Source: Gemmatimonadota bacterium
GTDB taxonomy: Bacteria > Gemmatimonadota > Gemmatimonadetes > Longimicrobiales > Gaopeijiaceae
Reading direction: 5' to 3'
NCBI GenBank assembly: GCA_040882465.1
Contig: JBBEBG010000028.1
Coordinates: forward strand, 26,871 to 90,870
DNA: 64,000 nt
The stretch's first letter is position 1, and each line of letters opens with the position of its first letter. The notes beneath the pieces are model-generated. The model was given only the letters and a program-made list of their open reading frames with translations, did not search any database and was not told the origin of the DNA. The translations under genes were made by a program, and so were the position numbers. Positions 1 to 9,342 of the stretch are shown here, one piece after another.

Positions 1-534
1 CGTGCCGTCCGTAACCGGCCAGTTCACCGGGGCGCAACGAATCCCGAGGTCGGCCTCGACGTCGTCGAGAAGCTGGAGAGGGGGAACGCCGATCCGGTCA
101 CACTTGTTCACGAAGGTGAAGATCGGAATCCTACGGAGCTTGCAGACTTCGAAGAGCTTGCGGGTCTGCTCTTCCACCCCCTTCCGATTGTCCAGGAGCA
201 TCACGGCCGAGTCGGCGGCGATGAGGGTCCGGTAGGTATCTTCGGAGAAGTCCTGGTGACCGGGCGTATCGAGGAGGTTGATGCGGAAGCCTTCGTACTC
301 GAAGTGAAGGACACTCGAGGTGACGGAGATCCCCCTCTCCCGCTCCATCTCCATCCAGTCGGATGTGGCGTGGCGCGCGGCCCGGCGGGCCTTCACCGAC
401 CCGGCGAGATGGATCGCACCTCCATAAAGAAGGAGCTTTTCCGTGAGCGTCGTCTTGCCCGCGTCCGGGTGACTGATAATCGCGAATGTCCTTCTGCGCT
501 GAACCTCGCGCTCGAGGTCGGACGGTTTGAACAC
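1..534 (-). CDS. prfC: Peptide chain release factor 3 (partial)
   Basis: RF3 is the translational GTPase that recycles RF1/RF2 from the ribosome after peptide release. Only about 178 N-terminal residues (the G domain) lie in the window; the gene runs off the left edge. Visible motifs are the P-loop [10 protein letters not shown], the switch text [10 protein letters not shown]3 [15 protein letters not shown] and G4 NKCD. The ATSDWME stretch and DFSEDTYRT separate RF3 from EF-G, TypA and LepA. I chose GTG at 534 because it gives the short lead usual before RRTFAI and has GGAG six bases upstream; a GTG 13 codons earlier (573) is an alternative. The gene is divergent from the outer-membrane protein gene at 658. 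Confidence 0.85.
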   Translation of the reverse strand, partial: MFKPSDLEREVQRRRTFAIISHPDAGKTTLTEKLLLYGGAIHLAGSVKARRAARHATSDWMEMERERGISVTSSVLHFEYEGFRINLLDTPGHQDFSEDTYRTLIAADSAVMLLDNRKGVEEQTRKLFEVCKLRRIPIFTFVNKCDRIGVPPLQLLDDVEADLGIRCAPVNWPVTDGT

Positions 535-657
535 CCGGTGCTCCAATGGGGATGCGAATCTTGCCGCCGCCACTTCCGGTGCGCTGACTCCGGTGTACGG
601 GGAGCCCCATTCTAATCAAATTCCGGAATCGGACCATTCCGGACTCCCACCCCCACC

Positions 658-2763
658 TTGATCCGCATCCGCGCTCTCAACGTTTCGGTGCTCGCCCTCT
701 TCGCGACTCTTGCGGGGCCTCCCTCTTCGGTCGGCGCCCAGGCCCGCGAGACCGAGCCGACCGCAGAGGGATGGAACTCGCCTCGGGTCATCGAGCTCGT
801 CGAGCTCGGGAGGCTCGCTCGGCAACAACTCGTACAGGGCGGCCGCCTCCAGACGTACCGGGCGCGGGTGGACGGGAACATCTACTTCTTCCTCGATCCC
901 GATGTCGGCGAGCGCATCCTCATGCGCCTCGACCAGATCGCCGTCGAGCTCCGCTGGGCCGCCCCGGATCGGTTCCAACAACGTATCGTCGGCGAACGAA
1001 GCGAAACCCGACTCCCAGTCGAAGATTTTCGCTTCTATCTCGACCGGCTCACCCTCGTGGAGCACGGGTTCGCCGACGAGATCCGAATTGGCTCGGGGCT
1101 CGATGTGGCACGCGTTCCCCATCCACTCGCCGCGCTCTCCGATGGGAGTCCCGCTTCCGGTCCCTACGACTTTCGGTTGACCGACTCCCTCTCCATCGCG
1201 ATGCCCGGGCGCCCCGAGCCGATTCGCGTTTACGAGATGGACGTGCGCCCCCGCGATCCGGCGCGCCCCGGCATCATCGGGACCTTCGCGCTCGAAGGAG
1301 CCACCGCATCCATCGTTCGGATGGCCTTTTCCTTCACTCCCGCTTCCTACGTGGATCCCCGCACCGACCGGATTTCGGTCTCCCTCGACTACGGGCTCTG
1401 GGAGGATCGCTACTGGCTTCCGAATCAGCAGCGCCTGGAGGTGCGACGGGAGCTCCCCGAGATCGACTTCGGAGCCGGCACGGTCATCCGGTCCGTGCTG
1501 CGGACCGGAGACTACGAGTTGAACGTCCCCCTCCCCGACGACTTTGCCAACCTTCCCGCCGTCACGGCCGCGGCCCCCGCGGACCGCCGGAGCTTCCCCT
1601 TCCCGGAAGGGCTTTACGACGCACTCGAACGCGACGGGCTCGCCGAGATCGTCGTGGATCCCAACCTGCGGGCGCTCCGGGCGGAGGCCCAGGAGCTCGC
1701 GGCCCGCCGGGCGCCCTCGGGGCTCTCGCCGATCCGGCTCCACATCCCGAATCTGTCGTCCGCGGTGCGCTTCACGCGCGCCGAGGGATTTTTCCTGGGG
1801 GCGGGTCTCTCCGCGCACCCCCATCCGCGGATTTCGGGCGAGCTCCTGGCCGGATACGCTTTTGGCGCGAGGAAGCCGCAGGGATCCGTGAAGATCAGGG
1901 AGCGGCTCGACGATCGTTGGTCGCTCGAAGCCGAAGGGCGCTTCAGATCGCTCGTGGAGCTGGGACTCGCGCCTGGCAGCGACGCTCTTCTCTCGAGCCT
2001 AGGGGGTGCGCTTCGGGGGGAGGATTACAGGGATCCCTATCTCGCGACCGGTGCCGCACTGACTCTGATCCATGAGACGGAGACGGCCATGACAGTCTCC
2101 GTGACTGTCGGCATGGAGCGGGCGCGGACCCCCGAGCTGGCGCGTGAAACCGCCCCCCTCGGCGGGTCACGGGCCCTCCGGCCAATCCGTCCGGTTGCGG
2201 AAGGCGACTTCCTCGGCGTCGCGCTCTTCATCCGCCGGCGGGTGGATTGGCCGGGCCGGGGGCGCGGGAGGACCGAGCTCGGAGCAAGCCTGCTCAACGG
2301 ACGGGAGGGGAACGGGGTGGGGTTCCGCGGAGAGGCGGAGGGGCGCTGGGGCCCTCCTTCGGGGACCCGGGAGCTCCAGGCGATCGCGCGAGGATGGATC
2401 TGGGAGGGCGATCCCCTCCCCCAGGGGCACCGTCTCCTCGGGGGAAGAGGAACGATCCCCGGGTTCCCGTTCCACGCCGCGATAGGACGGACAGTCGTGC
2501 AGGGATCGCTGGTCGCTTCGAGTGACCTCGGCGGGCCCTTCGCGCGCCTGCGCGCGGGGCTCCATGCCGGATGGACGAACGGCGGACCCGACGGCCTCGA
2601 AGAGATCTGGGACACCCGCGCAACCGACGGGACCCTGATGTCGGCTTCCCTCGGCGTGGGCCTGGCCTGGGACCTCCTTCGAATCGAGGTCGCGAGGGGG
2701 TTCTCCGGCGGAGAGTGGCAGCTCCTTCTCACCCTCGACCCGCGCTGGTGGGATCGGCTATGA
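658..2763 (+). CDS. Exported outer-membrane beta-barrel-like protein
   Basis: A 701-residue exported protein whose function I do not recognise. The TTG start gives a signal peptide (hydrophobic LALFATLAG, cleavage likely after VGAQA near residue 28). Residues 30-340 look like a soluble periplasmic region. From about 360 onward amphipathic strands alternate with glycine turns, including LLGGRGTIPGFPF near residue 595, and the chain ends in a strand with aromatic residues. This pattern resembles Omp85/surface-antigen barrels, but I see no POTRA repeats. The stop overlaps the next gene as ATGA, so the two are probably co-transcribed. The TTG start is inferred; it is the one that keeps the signal peptide. 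The barrel assignment is moderate, the family name uncertain. Confidence 0.75.
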   Translation: MIRIRALNVSVLALFATLAGPPSSVGAQARETEPTAEGWNSPRVIELVELGRLARQQLVQGGRLQTYRARVDGNIYFFLDPDVGERILMRLDQIAVELRWAAPDRFQQRIVGERSETRLPVEDFRFYLDRLTLVEHGFADEIRIGSGLDVARVPHPLAALSDGSPASGPYDFRLTDSLSIAMPGRPEPIRVYEMDVRPRDPARPGIIGTFALEGATASIVRMAFSFTPASYVDPRTDRISVSLDYGLWEDRYWLPNQQRLEVRRELPEIDFGAGTVIRSVLRTGDYELNVPLPDDFANLPAVTAAAPADRRSFPFPEGLYDALERDGLAEIVVDPNLRALRAEAQELAARRAPSGLSPIRLHIPNLSSAVRFTRAEGFFLGAGLSAHPHPRISGELLAGYAFGARKPQGSVKIRERLDDRWSLEAEGRFRSLVELGLAPGSDALLSSLGGALRGEDYRDPYLATGAALTLIHETETAMTVSVTVGMERARTPELARETAPLGGSRALRPIRPVAEGDFLGVALFIRRRVDWPGRGRGRTELGASLLNGREGNGVGFRGEAEGRWGPPSGTRELQAIARGWIWEGDPLPQGHRLLGGRGTIPGFPFHAAIGRTVVQGSLVASSDLGGPFARLRAGLHAGWTNGGPDGLEEIWDTRATDGTLMSASLGVGLAWDLLRIEVARGFSGGEWQLLLTLDPRWWDRL

Positions 2764-4823
2764 GCGCCGATATTCCGGGCGCGATGTCACCCCCTCAAGA
2801 AGAGTGGACGAAAAAGGAGCGCACGCGGCGGACCGGCGGCGTCTTTTCGCTCGCGGGGCGGGGAGTTCCCCTCCGCGCGTTGGTCTTCTCCGTCGCGGCG
2901 CTCCTCGTCCCGGTGGTCGGCACCTTCACCCTTGCCGGCGAGCGGAGTGGTGTCGAGGACGCCCTGCTCTGGCTCGTCGCGCTGATCCCCGCGTTTCTTC
3001 TCGCCTATTATCGCGGATGGCGGGGTGTGGCCACGGCTCTCGCCGCCGGAATGGCAATGCTGTCGGTCACTTACGCCGGCGTGACGGCTCTGGACCGAGA
3101 GGTTCCCCCGCTCCTCTTTTTTGTCGTCGTCGCCTATCTCGCGATCGGGCTCGGCATCGGCTGGGTCACCGAGATGCTCCACCGCGAGCGAACGGAGGTG
3201 GAAGACCTCGCGCTCACCGACGTGCTGACGGGCCTGCCCAACCGGCGACACGGGGAGATATTTCTCAAACACGAGTTCGCGATCGCCGAGAGGGGTCGGC
3301 CCCTGACCGTCGTCCTCTTCGACCTCGACGGATTCAAGCAATACAACGATCTCCACGGCCATCAGGCGGGGGACGAGGCACTGGCGAAGTTCGGCGAGGT
3401 CCTCGCCACGAACACGCGTCGAATGAACGTTTCGGCGCGGTTCGGGGGGGAGGAGTTCCTGACCATCCTCGCCGGATCGGACGAACGCGGTGCGCTCGTC
3501 TTCGCCGAGCGGGTGAGGGCGTCGCTCGCATCCACGGGCCTAACGCACGGTTCGCTGACAGTCAGTGGAGGGGTCGCGGCCTACGACCCTTCGATGGGTT
3601 CGCCGGACGAGCTGGTCGCGGCGGCGGACCTGGCCCTCTACCAGGCGAAAGAAGGTGGGCGGAACCGTATCAAGGCGTTCCGGCGCCCCGGGGACCTCTC
3701 TGGCGATGGGACCGGAATTTCGACGCAACCTGAGGGAGAAACGCCGGCCGGTGAAGAGCTTCCGTCCCACCCCCCCGCGGCACGCACGCGCTTCGGCGAG
3801 GGGAGGTGGGCCTTAATCGTCGAGGACGATCAGGCGGTCCGCACGATGCTCGCCGCTTACCTCAAGCGCGAAGGGTTCGCCGTCGTGGAGACGGGCGACG
3901 TCACGGAGGGGCTCCGCGCCATGGGGCGGGAGTTCGACCTCGTCATCACGGACATCCGGCTCCCCGGTCCCTCGGGAAACGAGCTGGTCGCGGCTGTGAA
4001 GGCACGGTGGCCGGCGACGCAGGCGGTGGTCGTGACCGGGTTCCGCGACGCCCAGGTGGCGGCCGAAGCATTAAATGCGGGCGCCGACCACTACCTCTTC
4101 AAGCCCTTCGGAATTCCGGAGCTCCAGGGCCACCTGGTGGACGCCCTGATGCGGCGCGATCGGATCCTGGCCGACCGCCAGGAGAGACTTCTCCTCACGG
4201 AGGAGGCGCGCCGCCGAAAGGGTGAGGCGCACGAAGCCATTCTCGGGGGCACGCGTGCTCTGGTACGCGCGGTGGAGGTGCGGGACCCCTACACGCTGGG
4301 GCACTCGGAACGGGTTGCTCACTATGCGGTGGCCTTGGCCGGGGGGCTGGGATCGAGACCCAGGATCGATCTCGAACGTCTCTTCCTTGCCTGCGAGTTG
4401 CACGACCTTGGAAAAATCGGGATTCCGGATGCGATCCTGAACAAGGAGGGGTCCCTGACGTCCGACGAATTCGACGAGGTGAGGAAACACCCCGACACGG
4501 GGTGCCGGATCCTCGAGCCCCTGCTCGGCGACGACCTCATCCTCGCCGTGACCCGCTGGCACCATGAACGGTGGGATGGCCTTGGGTACCCCGATGGGCT
4601 CGCCGGGGATGCGATCCCCCACGTGGCCCGGTTGGTGGCCCTCGCGGACACGCTCGACGCCATGACGAGCACGCGCGCCTATCGAAACCGCATCCCCTGG
4701 GATGAGGCGGTCGCGCACATCGCAGAACAGGGGGGTTCGCAGTTCGATCCCGAGCTCATGGACCTCTTTACATCCACCTTACCGACCCTCAGGGAGTTCT
4801 TCACGAGGGCGACCCAGGACTAA
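2760..4823 (+). CDS. GGDEF - receiver - HD-GYP c-di-GMP fusion protein
   Basis: A 687-residue membrane protein that could both make and degrade cyclic di-GMP. Four membrane segments span about residues 40-137. A diguanylate cyclase domain follows, with TDVLTGLPNRR, metal-site FDLDGFKQYND and an intact GGEEF near residue 227. A response-regulator receiver occupies about 350-463 (acidic pocket VEDD, phospho-acceptor in VITDIRLPG, TG and KPF). An HD-GYP phosphodiesterase fills the C-terminus (HDLGKIGIP, HHERWDGLGYP). All catalytic signatures look intact. The ATG at 2760 overlaps the upstream stop. The stop overlaps by four bases that of the convergent permease gene. A receiver in the middle of the chain suggests that phosphorylation switches between the two activities; that is inference. 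Confidence 0.9.
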   Translation: MSADIPGAMSPPQEEWTKKERTRRTGGVFSLAGRGVPLRALVFSVAALLVPVVGTFTLAGERSGVEDALLWLVALIPAFLLAYYRGWRGVATALAAGMAMLSVTYAGVTALDREVPPLLFFVVVAYLAIGLGIGWVTEMLHRERTEVEDLALTDVLTGLPNRRHGEIFLKHEFAIAERGRPLTVVLFDLDGFKQYNDLHGHQAGDEALAKFGEVLATNTRRMNVSARFGGEEFLTILAGSDERGALVFAERVRASLASTGLTHGSLTVSGGVAAYDPSMGSPDELVAAADLALYQAKEGGRNRIKAFRRPGDLSGDGTGISTQPEGETPAGEELPSHPPAARTRFGEGRWALIVEDDQAVRTMLAAYLKREGFAVVETGDVTEGLRAMGREFDLVITDIRLPGPSGNELVAAVKARWPATQAVVVTGFRDAQVAAEALNAGADHYLFKPFGIPELQGHLVDALMRRDRILADRQERLLLTEEARRRKGEAHEAILGGTRALVRAVEVRDPYTLGHSERVAHYAVALAGGLGSRPRIDLERLFLACELHDLGKIGIPDAILNKEGSLTSDEFDEVRKHPDTGCRILEPLLGDDLILAVTRWHHERWDGLGYPDGLAGDAIPHVARLVALADTLDAMTSTRAYRNRIPWDEAVAHIAEQGGSQFDPELMDLFTSTLPTLREFFTRATQD

Positions 4824-7378
4824 CTCTCGTCGCGCAGAACCGAGATCGGCGGTGACCGGAGCACCGGACCGCTGACCGACCATCCCACGACCACCGCGAG
4901 GAGAAGGAGTCCCACCCAGAGCCCGGCGAGAGTCATCCAAGGAATTCCCCCGGGGAGATCGAAGAAGCGCGTGAGAAGGAGGTGGCCTCCCAAGCCGCCG
5001 AGCAGGACCCCGACGAGGCCCCCGAGGCCCCCGAGCGCGGCATACTCCGAGAGAAGGGCACCGCGAATCGTTCCTCTCCGCGCTCCGAGCGTCTTCAGTA
5101 GGGCGCTTTCGCGGCGGCGGCGGAAGCGCGTGGTGAGGAGCGATGCCAGGAGGACGATCGTCCCTCCGCCGAGAATGAAGCCCGCCATGGAGCGAAGGAC
5201 GAGGGCGATCTGCCCAGCGATCCGCCCCAGCGTCTCCTGCACCGTCGTCACGTCGATGAACGAGACATTCGGATAGTCGCGGAGGAGGGCGTCTTGAACT
5301 CGGGCGCGGGACGCCGGATCGGACGTACGGACGAGGGCCACCGCCATTCCGGGCGCGTCTTCCAACGCGCCGGGTTCGAAGATCGCGAAGAAGTTCGGCT
5401 GAAACGACGCCCAGTCCACCTCCCGGAGCGAGGTGACCACGGAGGGGACCGAAACGCCCTGGACGTCCCATCCGATGCGGTCCCCGATTCCCACGCCGAG
5501 GTCACGCGCGAGACCGGTCTCCATCGAGATGCGGAAAGCTCCCGCTCCGATCGCCGCGGCGACCCGCGGATCCTCCTCTCCGGCCTCCGTCCACCACCGT
5601 CCTTCGATGACGCGTTCCTCCGGTCCGGGCTCGGTCCGGTAGGTGTTCCGGTAGACCCGTCGGTACATCCAGGCGTTCCCGCGCCGCACGCGCGCGAGGA
5701 TCTCCGCCACCGGCTCTCCCCGGACGGACTCGAGCCGCGCCGGCACGATGGGAACCATCTCCGCCGTCACACCCGCGGCCCCGAGGAGCTCCGAGACACC
5801 TTCACGCTGGTCGGGCTGGATGTCGAAGAGGACGAGTGTCGGGCGGTCGGGGCCGAGCTCAAGGGTCACCCCCGCGCGCAGGGAGTTCTCGACGACGAGG
5901 AGCGACCCCATCAGGAACGCGCCGAGGCCGAGAGCGGTGACGACAGTCGTCGTCTGGTTGCCGGGGCGGAAGAGGCCGGAAAGCCCCTGCCGGACCGCGA
6001 ATGGCGCGCTGGCGGGGAGGAGCGCCCGGACGCCGCGGATGAGGCCCCGCGATACGAGGCCGAGGACCCCCATTCCGACGACGAGCGCGAGGGTGATCGC
6101 GGCCGCTGCCAATGCGCTTCCAAGCTGGAGGATGGCGATCCCGAAGAGGGTGAGGAGGACGAGAGCCGCCACCATGACCCGAAGCCCGACGGTAACCGGC
6201 ACCTCTTCGTCGTTCAGAGCGCGGAGGGCGACGAGTGGAGAGACCCCCGGAACCCGCACGAGGGGAAGAAGGGAAAAGACGACCGCGACCCAGGTCCCGA
6301 GGAGAAGCCCGACGGCGATCGCCTCCGGATAGAGCCTCGGAGAGAGCCCGAAGGGGAGAACTCCGTTGAGAAACACGGGAAGGATGAACTGAATCGCGAG
6401 GCCGCCCAGGACCCCCAGGAGCGCGCCCGCGCCCCCGAGCAGGACGGTCTGGAGGAGGTAGGCGCGGAAGAGGGTCCCGCGTCCGGCTCCGAGGCAGCGG
6501 AGGACGGCCATGGGCGTCCTCTTGTCCCCGAGATAGACGCTCACGGCACTCCCGACGCCGATCCCGCCGAGGACGAGGGCCATCAGGCCGACGAGGCTCA
6601 GAAAGCGTGAAAGCCCTTCGAAGCCAGCCGCGAGGGTCTCCGCTTCCTCCTCCGCGGTGGTCACGGACACTCCTCGCGCCTGAAATTCGCGGCGGACGCG
6701 GTTGCGGATCCGCTCCGCGTCGGCGCCCACGGGAAGGGCGATCCAGGCGCGATGTTGGGCCAGGCTTCCAAATGCGAGGATTCCGGTCTCCTCGAGGTCG
6801 GCCGCGGACATGAAGACGGCCGGCCCGACGACCCACTGGAGCGCGAAGTCCACGGGGACACCGGAGAGCGCGCCCAGCACTTCGAAGCGGGAGTTCCCGA
6901 TCCGTACCTCGTCGCCCCGGGCCACTCCAAGCTGTCCCATGACCTGCGGATCCACCGCCACCCCACCCCCTCCGGCAAGCCGGCCTGGGACATCCGCGGG
7001 CTCTCCGACCGGGGTCCCGGCGGCCGGGAATTCGGCGTCCACCGCGTTCACCTGGAGAAGCCGGCTCACCCCCGAGCCCGTCGCCGACACGATGGTCGCG
7101 AGGCTGGTTCCCCTGGCCACTCGGGCGCCCGAGCCGGCGAGCGAGTCGAGAACTGCGGTCACGCGCGCGTCGAATTCGTTGTTCGACTGGAAGCGCAGGT
7201 CCCCGCCGAGCATGTCCCGCGCCTGCGCGCTCGCCGCGTTCGCGGCGTCTTTCTGGAATCCATAGAGTCCCACCAGAACGGCGATCCCGAGGGCGATCGC
7301 CGTCATGAACCACCCGATCCGGCTGAACCCCGAGCGCCCCTCGCGCATCGCGTGCCGGAGGGAGAAGGGGACGTTCAC
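4820..7378 (-). CDS. ABC exporter permease, YbbP/FtsX family
   Basis: An 852-residue permease of the FtsX/MacB superfamily with two FtsX cores, as in YbbP. An N-terminal membrane anchor (about residues 20-40) precedes a large periplasmic region. A first group of three helices lies near residues 260-390, further helices at 400-500, and a second periplasmic domain leads to the C-terminal FtsX core (about 735-845). The GTG start overlaps the ATPase stop as GTGA, so translation is coupled. Together with the ATPase and the esterase beyond it, this is the ybbA-ybbP-tesA gene neighbourhood of many bacteria, where the exporter is predicted to act on lipids or lipoproteins. The substrate cannot be read from sequence. 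Confidence 0.88.
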   Translation of the reverse strand: MNVPFSLRHAMREGRSGFSRIGWFMTAIALGIAVLVGLYGFQKDAANAASAQARDMLGGDLRFQSNNEFDARVTAVLDSLAGSGARVARGTSLATIVSATGSGVSRLLQVNAVDAEFPAAGTPVGEPADVPGRLAGGGGVAVDPQVMGQLGVARGDEVRIGNSRFEVLGALSGVPVDFALQWVVGPAVFMSAADLEETGILAFGSLAQHRAWIALPVGADAERIRNRVRREFQARGVSVTTAEEEAETLAAGFEGLSRFLSLVGLMALVLGGIGVGSAVSVYLGDKRTPMAVLRCLGAGRGTLFRAYLLQTVLLGGAGALLGVLGGLAIQFILPVFLNGVLPFGLSPRLYPEAIAVGLLLGTWVAVVFSLLPLVRVPGVSPLVALRALNDEEVPVTVGLRVMVAALVLLTLFGIAILQLGSALAAAAITLALVVGMGVLGLVSRGLIRGVRALLPASAPFAVRQGLSGLFRPGNQTTTVVTALGLGAFLMGSLLVVENSLRAGVTLELGPDRPTLVLFDIQPDQREGVSELLGAAGVTAEMVPIVPARLESVRGEPVAEILARVRRGNAWMYRRVYRNTYRTEPGPEERVIEGRWWTEAGEEDPRVAAAIGAGAFRISMETGLARDLGVGIGDRIGWDVQGVSVPSVVTSLREVDWASFQPNFFAIFEPGALEDAPGMAVALVRTSDPASRARVQDALLRDYPNVSFIDVTTVQETLGRIAGQIALVLRSMAGFILGGGTIVLLASLLTTRFRRRRESALLKTLGARRGTIRGALLSEYAALGGLGGLVGVLLGGLGGHLLLTRFFDLPGGIPWMTLAGLWVGLLLLAVVVGWSVSGPVLRSPPISVLRDES

Positions 7379-8061
7379 GAAGCGGCCTCCAGTCGTCCGC
7401 CCTCCATCCGGAGAACGCGGTCCACGCCGGAGGCGAGCGCCTCGTCGTGCGTCACGAGGACGAGAGTCGTTCCCTGTTCTCGATTCAACTCCGCCAGCAG
7501 TTGCGCGACGAGCTGGCCCGTCTTCCGGTCCAGATTTCCCGTAGGTTCGTCGGCGAAGAGGATCCCCGGCTCGGAGACGAAGGCCCGGGCTAGGCCGACT
7601 CGTTGCTGCTCGCCGCCCGAGAGTTGCGAGGGATAATGGCTCACCCGGTCCGCGAGCCCGACCCGGTCGAGGAGACCCAACGCCCGGCGTCGAATCTCCG
7701 CGCTCGATGTCCGCTTGCCGTTCGGCGCGAGCTCGAGGGGCACCTGCACGTTTTCGAGCGCCGTGAGCGAGGTGAGCAAATGAAAGGTCTGGAAGACGAA
7801 GCCGACGTGCGCGGCGCGAAACCCGGCGCGCTCGTCTTCGGTAAGATCGGCGAGCCGGATGTCGCCGAGCCGAACTTCACCCCGGGTCGGATGATCGAGT
7901 CCCGCCATCAGCCCGAGCAGTGTCGTCTTCCCGCTTCCGGACGGACCCACGATGGCGACGGACTCGCCGGATTCGACGGAAAGGTCCACTCCCGATAAGA
8001 TCGAGAGCGTCCGCCCCGCATTCGCGTACTCCTTTTCCACTCCCCGAAGCTCGATGCGCAT
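7375..8061 (-). CDS. ABC transporter ATPase, YbbA/LolD type
   Basis: A 228-residue ATPase that would power the permease encoded immediately downstream. It has Walker A GPSGSGKTTLLG, Q-loop VFQTFHLL, signature LSGGEQQR, Walker B ILFADEPTGNLD and the H-loop LVTHDEA. The EPTGNLDRKTG text and the short length are typical of MacB/LolD/YbbA exporters rather than importers. The start ATG lies in the 8-base palindrome ATGCGCAT shared with the divergent esterase gene, and GAGG lies six bases upstream on this strand. Its ribosome-binding site is therefore inside the esterase coding sequence. Confidence 0.93.
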   Translation of the reverse strand: MRIELRGVEKEYANAGRTLSILSGVDLSVESGESVAIVGPSGSGKTTLLGLMAGLDHPTRGEVRLGDIRLADLTEDERAGFRAAHVGFVFQTFHLLTSLTALENVQVPLELAPNGKRTSSAEIRRRALGLLDRVGLADRVSHYPSQLSGGEQQRVGLARAFVSEPGILFADEPTGNLDRKTGQLVAQLLAELNREQGTTLVLVTHDEALASGVDRVLRMEGGRLEAAS

Positions 8062-8788
8062 CGCTCCCCTCGTCCGGACCCTTCTCCTCCTCCCCGTCGT
8101 CGCCTGCGGGGGGACGGAGTCGGATTACCCCCCGGGTGCCCAGGGTGCCGCGGGCGAACCGGAGATTGTACGCGGGGGCGCGGACGAAGGTTCGCGCGAC
8201 GCGAACCCGGCCTCCGCCGATCGGGAAGTCTTGGTCGTCTTCCTCGGAACGAGCCTGACCGAGGGGCTCGGCCTCGCGAATCCCGCCACCGAAGCGTGGC
8301 CGAGCCGGATCGGAGAGCTGGCCGACGGGGCGGGGATCCAGGTGCGCGTCGTCAATGCGGGCCTGTCCGGTGAGACGAGCGCGGGCGCGCTTCGGCGCGT
8401 GGACTGGCTGATGCGCGACCCCCCGGCTCTCCTCGTGATCGAGACCGGTGCGAATGACGGGCTCCGCGCCCTCCCCCTCGCGCAGATGGAAGCGAACCTC
8501 GACTCGATCCTCGCCCGGGTCCGCCGCTCGGCGCCCGAAACGCGCGTCGCGATCGTCCAGATGGAGGCTCCTCCCAACCTGGGGGCCCCGTACACGGAAG
8601 GATTCCGAGCGGTCTATCCTCGCGTGGCCGAACGATGGGGCGCGACGCTCGTCCCATTTCCTCTCGATGGAATCGCGGGAGTCCCCACTCTGAACCAGGA
8701 CGACGGCACTCATCCCACGGCCGAAGGCCACCGCCGGATGGCGGAAAACGCCTGGCCGGTCCTCAAGACCCTTCTCAGGGAGCTTTGA
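8054..8788 (+). CDS. GDSL/SGNH arylesterase-lysophospholipase lipoprotein
   Basis: A 244-residue SGNH hydrolase related to TesA, predicted to hydrolyse acyl esters at the cell envelope. The N-terminus MRIAPLVRTLLLLPVVAC carries a lipobox, so it is probably a lipoprotein. Conserved blocks are FLGTSLTEG (block I, Ser nucleophile), NAGLSGET (block II, Gly), ETGANDG (block III, Asn) and DGTHP (block V, Asp-His). Block I reads GTSL instead of GDSL. The gene is divergent from the YbbA-like ATPase and the two start codons overlap in one palindrome. The lipid exporter beside it suggests a shared lipid-handling role, which is inference from conserved neighbourhood. Confidence 0.9.
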   Translation: MRIAPLVRTLLLLPVVACGGTESDYPPGAQGAAGEPEIVRGGADEGSRDANPASADREVLVVFLGTSLTEGLGLANPATEAWPSRIGELADGAGIQVRVVNAGLSGETSAGALRRVDWLMRDPPALLVIETGANDGLRALPLAQMEANLDSILARVRRSAPETRVAIVQMEAPPNLGAPYTEGFRAVYPRVAERWGATLVPFPLDGIAGVPTLNQDDGTHPTAEGHRRMAENAWPVLKTLLREL

Positions 8789-8790
8789 CT

Positions 8791-9342
8791 TTGCGCCCCA
8801 CTCGGATCGCCGGGTTCGTTCTTGGAGTTCTCGCCGTCTTTTTTGTCGGATTCCTCATCGTGGGGACCCTTCTCCCGAGCGCCTGGGAAGCCGAACGGAC
8901 CGTGCGCATCGCGGCGAGCGCGGAGGGGATCTTCCCCTACGTCTCGCGGCCACAGCGCTGGACGGAATGGACGCTGACACCCGAGGCGGGGGTCGAGCGA
9001 TTCGGGCCCGAGGAAGGACCGGGAGCCGGGTACCGCTGGGACGATCCCACTTACGGGCAAGGAGAATTCGTCGTGGAATCCGTGGACGCCCCGCGCGAAG
9101 TGCAGTATGAGGTCACCGTCGAGGACGGTGCGATCCTCATCCGCGGCCGCATCCAACTCGCGACGTCGGACGGCTCTACCACCGTCTCCTGGCGGGAAGT
9201 GGGGGACTTCGGTTGGAATCCCCTTCTCGGCTATCTCGTGGGGCGAATGAACGAACTGCAGGGCGCGCAGATGGAGTCTTCGCTCGCGACGCTCAGGGGA
9301 CTCGCGGAGGCTTCCGCCCCGGTTACAACCGGGCGCGACTGA
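8791..9342 (+). CDS. SRPBCC-family (polyketide cyclase-like) membrane-anchored protein
   Basis: A 183-residue protein with one N-terminal membrane segment (FVLGVLAVFFVGFLIVGTLL) followed by an SRPBCC/START-like domain. Family signs are the alternating strand text ERTVRIAASAEGIFPYVSRP, WTEWT, and a C-terminal helix running GRMNELQGAQMESSLATLRGL. Members bind hydrophobic ligands; the ligand here is unknown. The TTG at 8791, two bases after the esterase stop, is the only start that keeps the membrane segment without running into the esterase, so the pair is probably one operon. The 3' end overlaps the convergent rho gene by 20 bases. Confidence 0.8.
   Translation: MRPTRIAGFVLGVLAVFFVGFLIVGTLLPSAWEAERTVRIAASAEGIFPYVSRPQRWTEWTLTPEAGVERFGPEEGPGAGYRWDDPTYGQGEFVVESVDAPREVQYEVTVEDGAILIRGRIQLATSDGSTTVSWREVGDFGWNPLLGYLVGRMNELQGAQMESSLATLRGLAEASAPVTTGRD

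Noticed and set aside
616..1824. Antisense 402-codon open frame
   Set aside because: Opposite the outer-membrane protein gene, composition-driven and without any domain text.
5294..6610. Plus-strand 438-codon open frame
   Set aside because: Opposite the YbbP-like permease gene, whose domain structure and coupling to the ATPase are clear.
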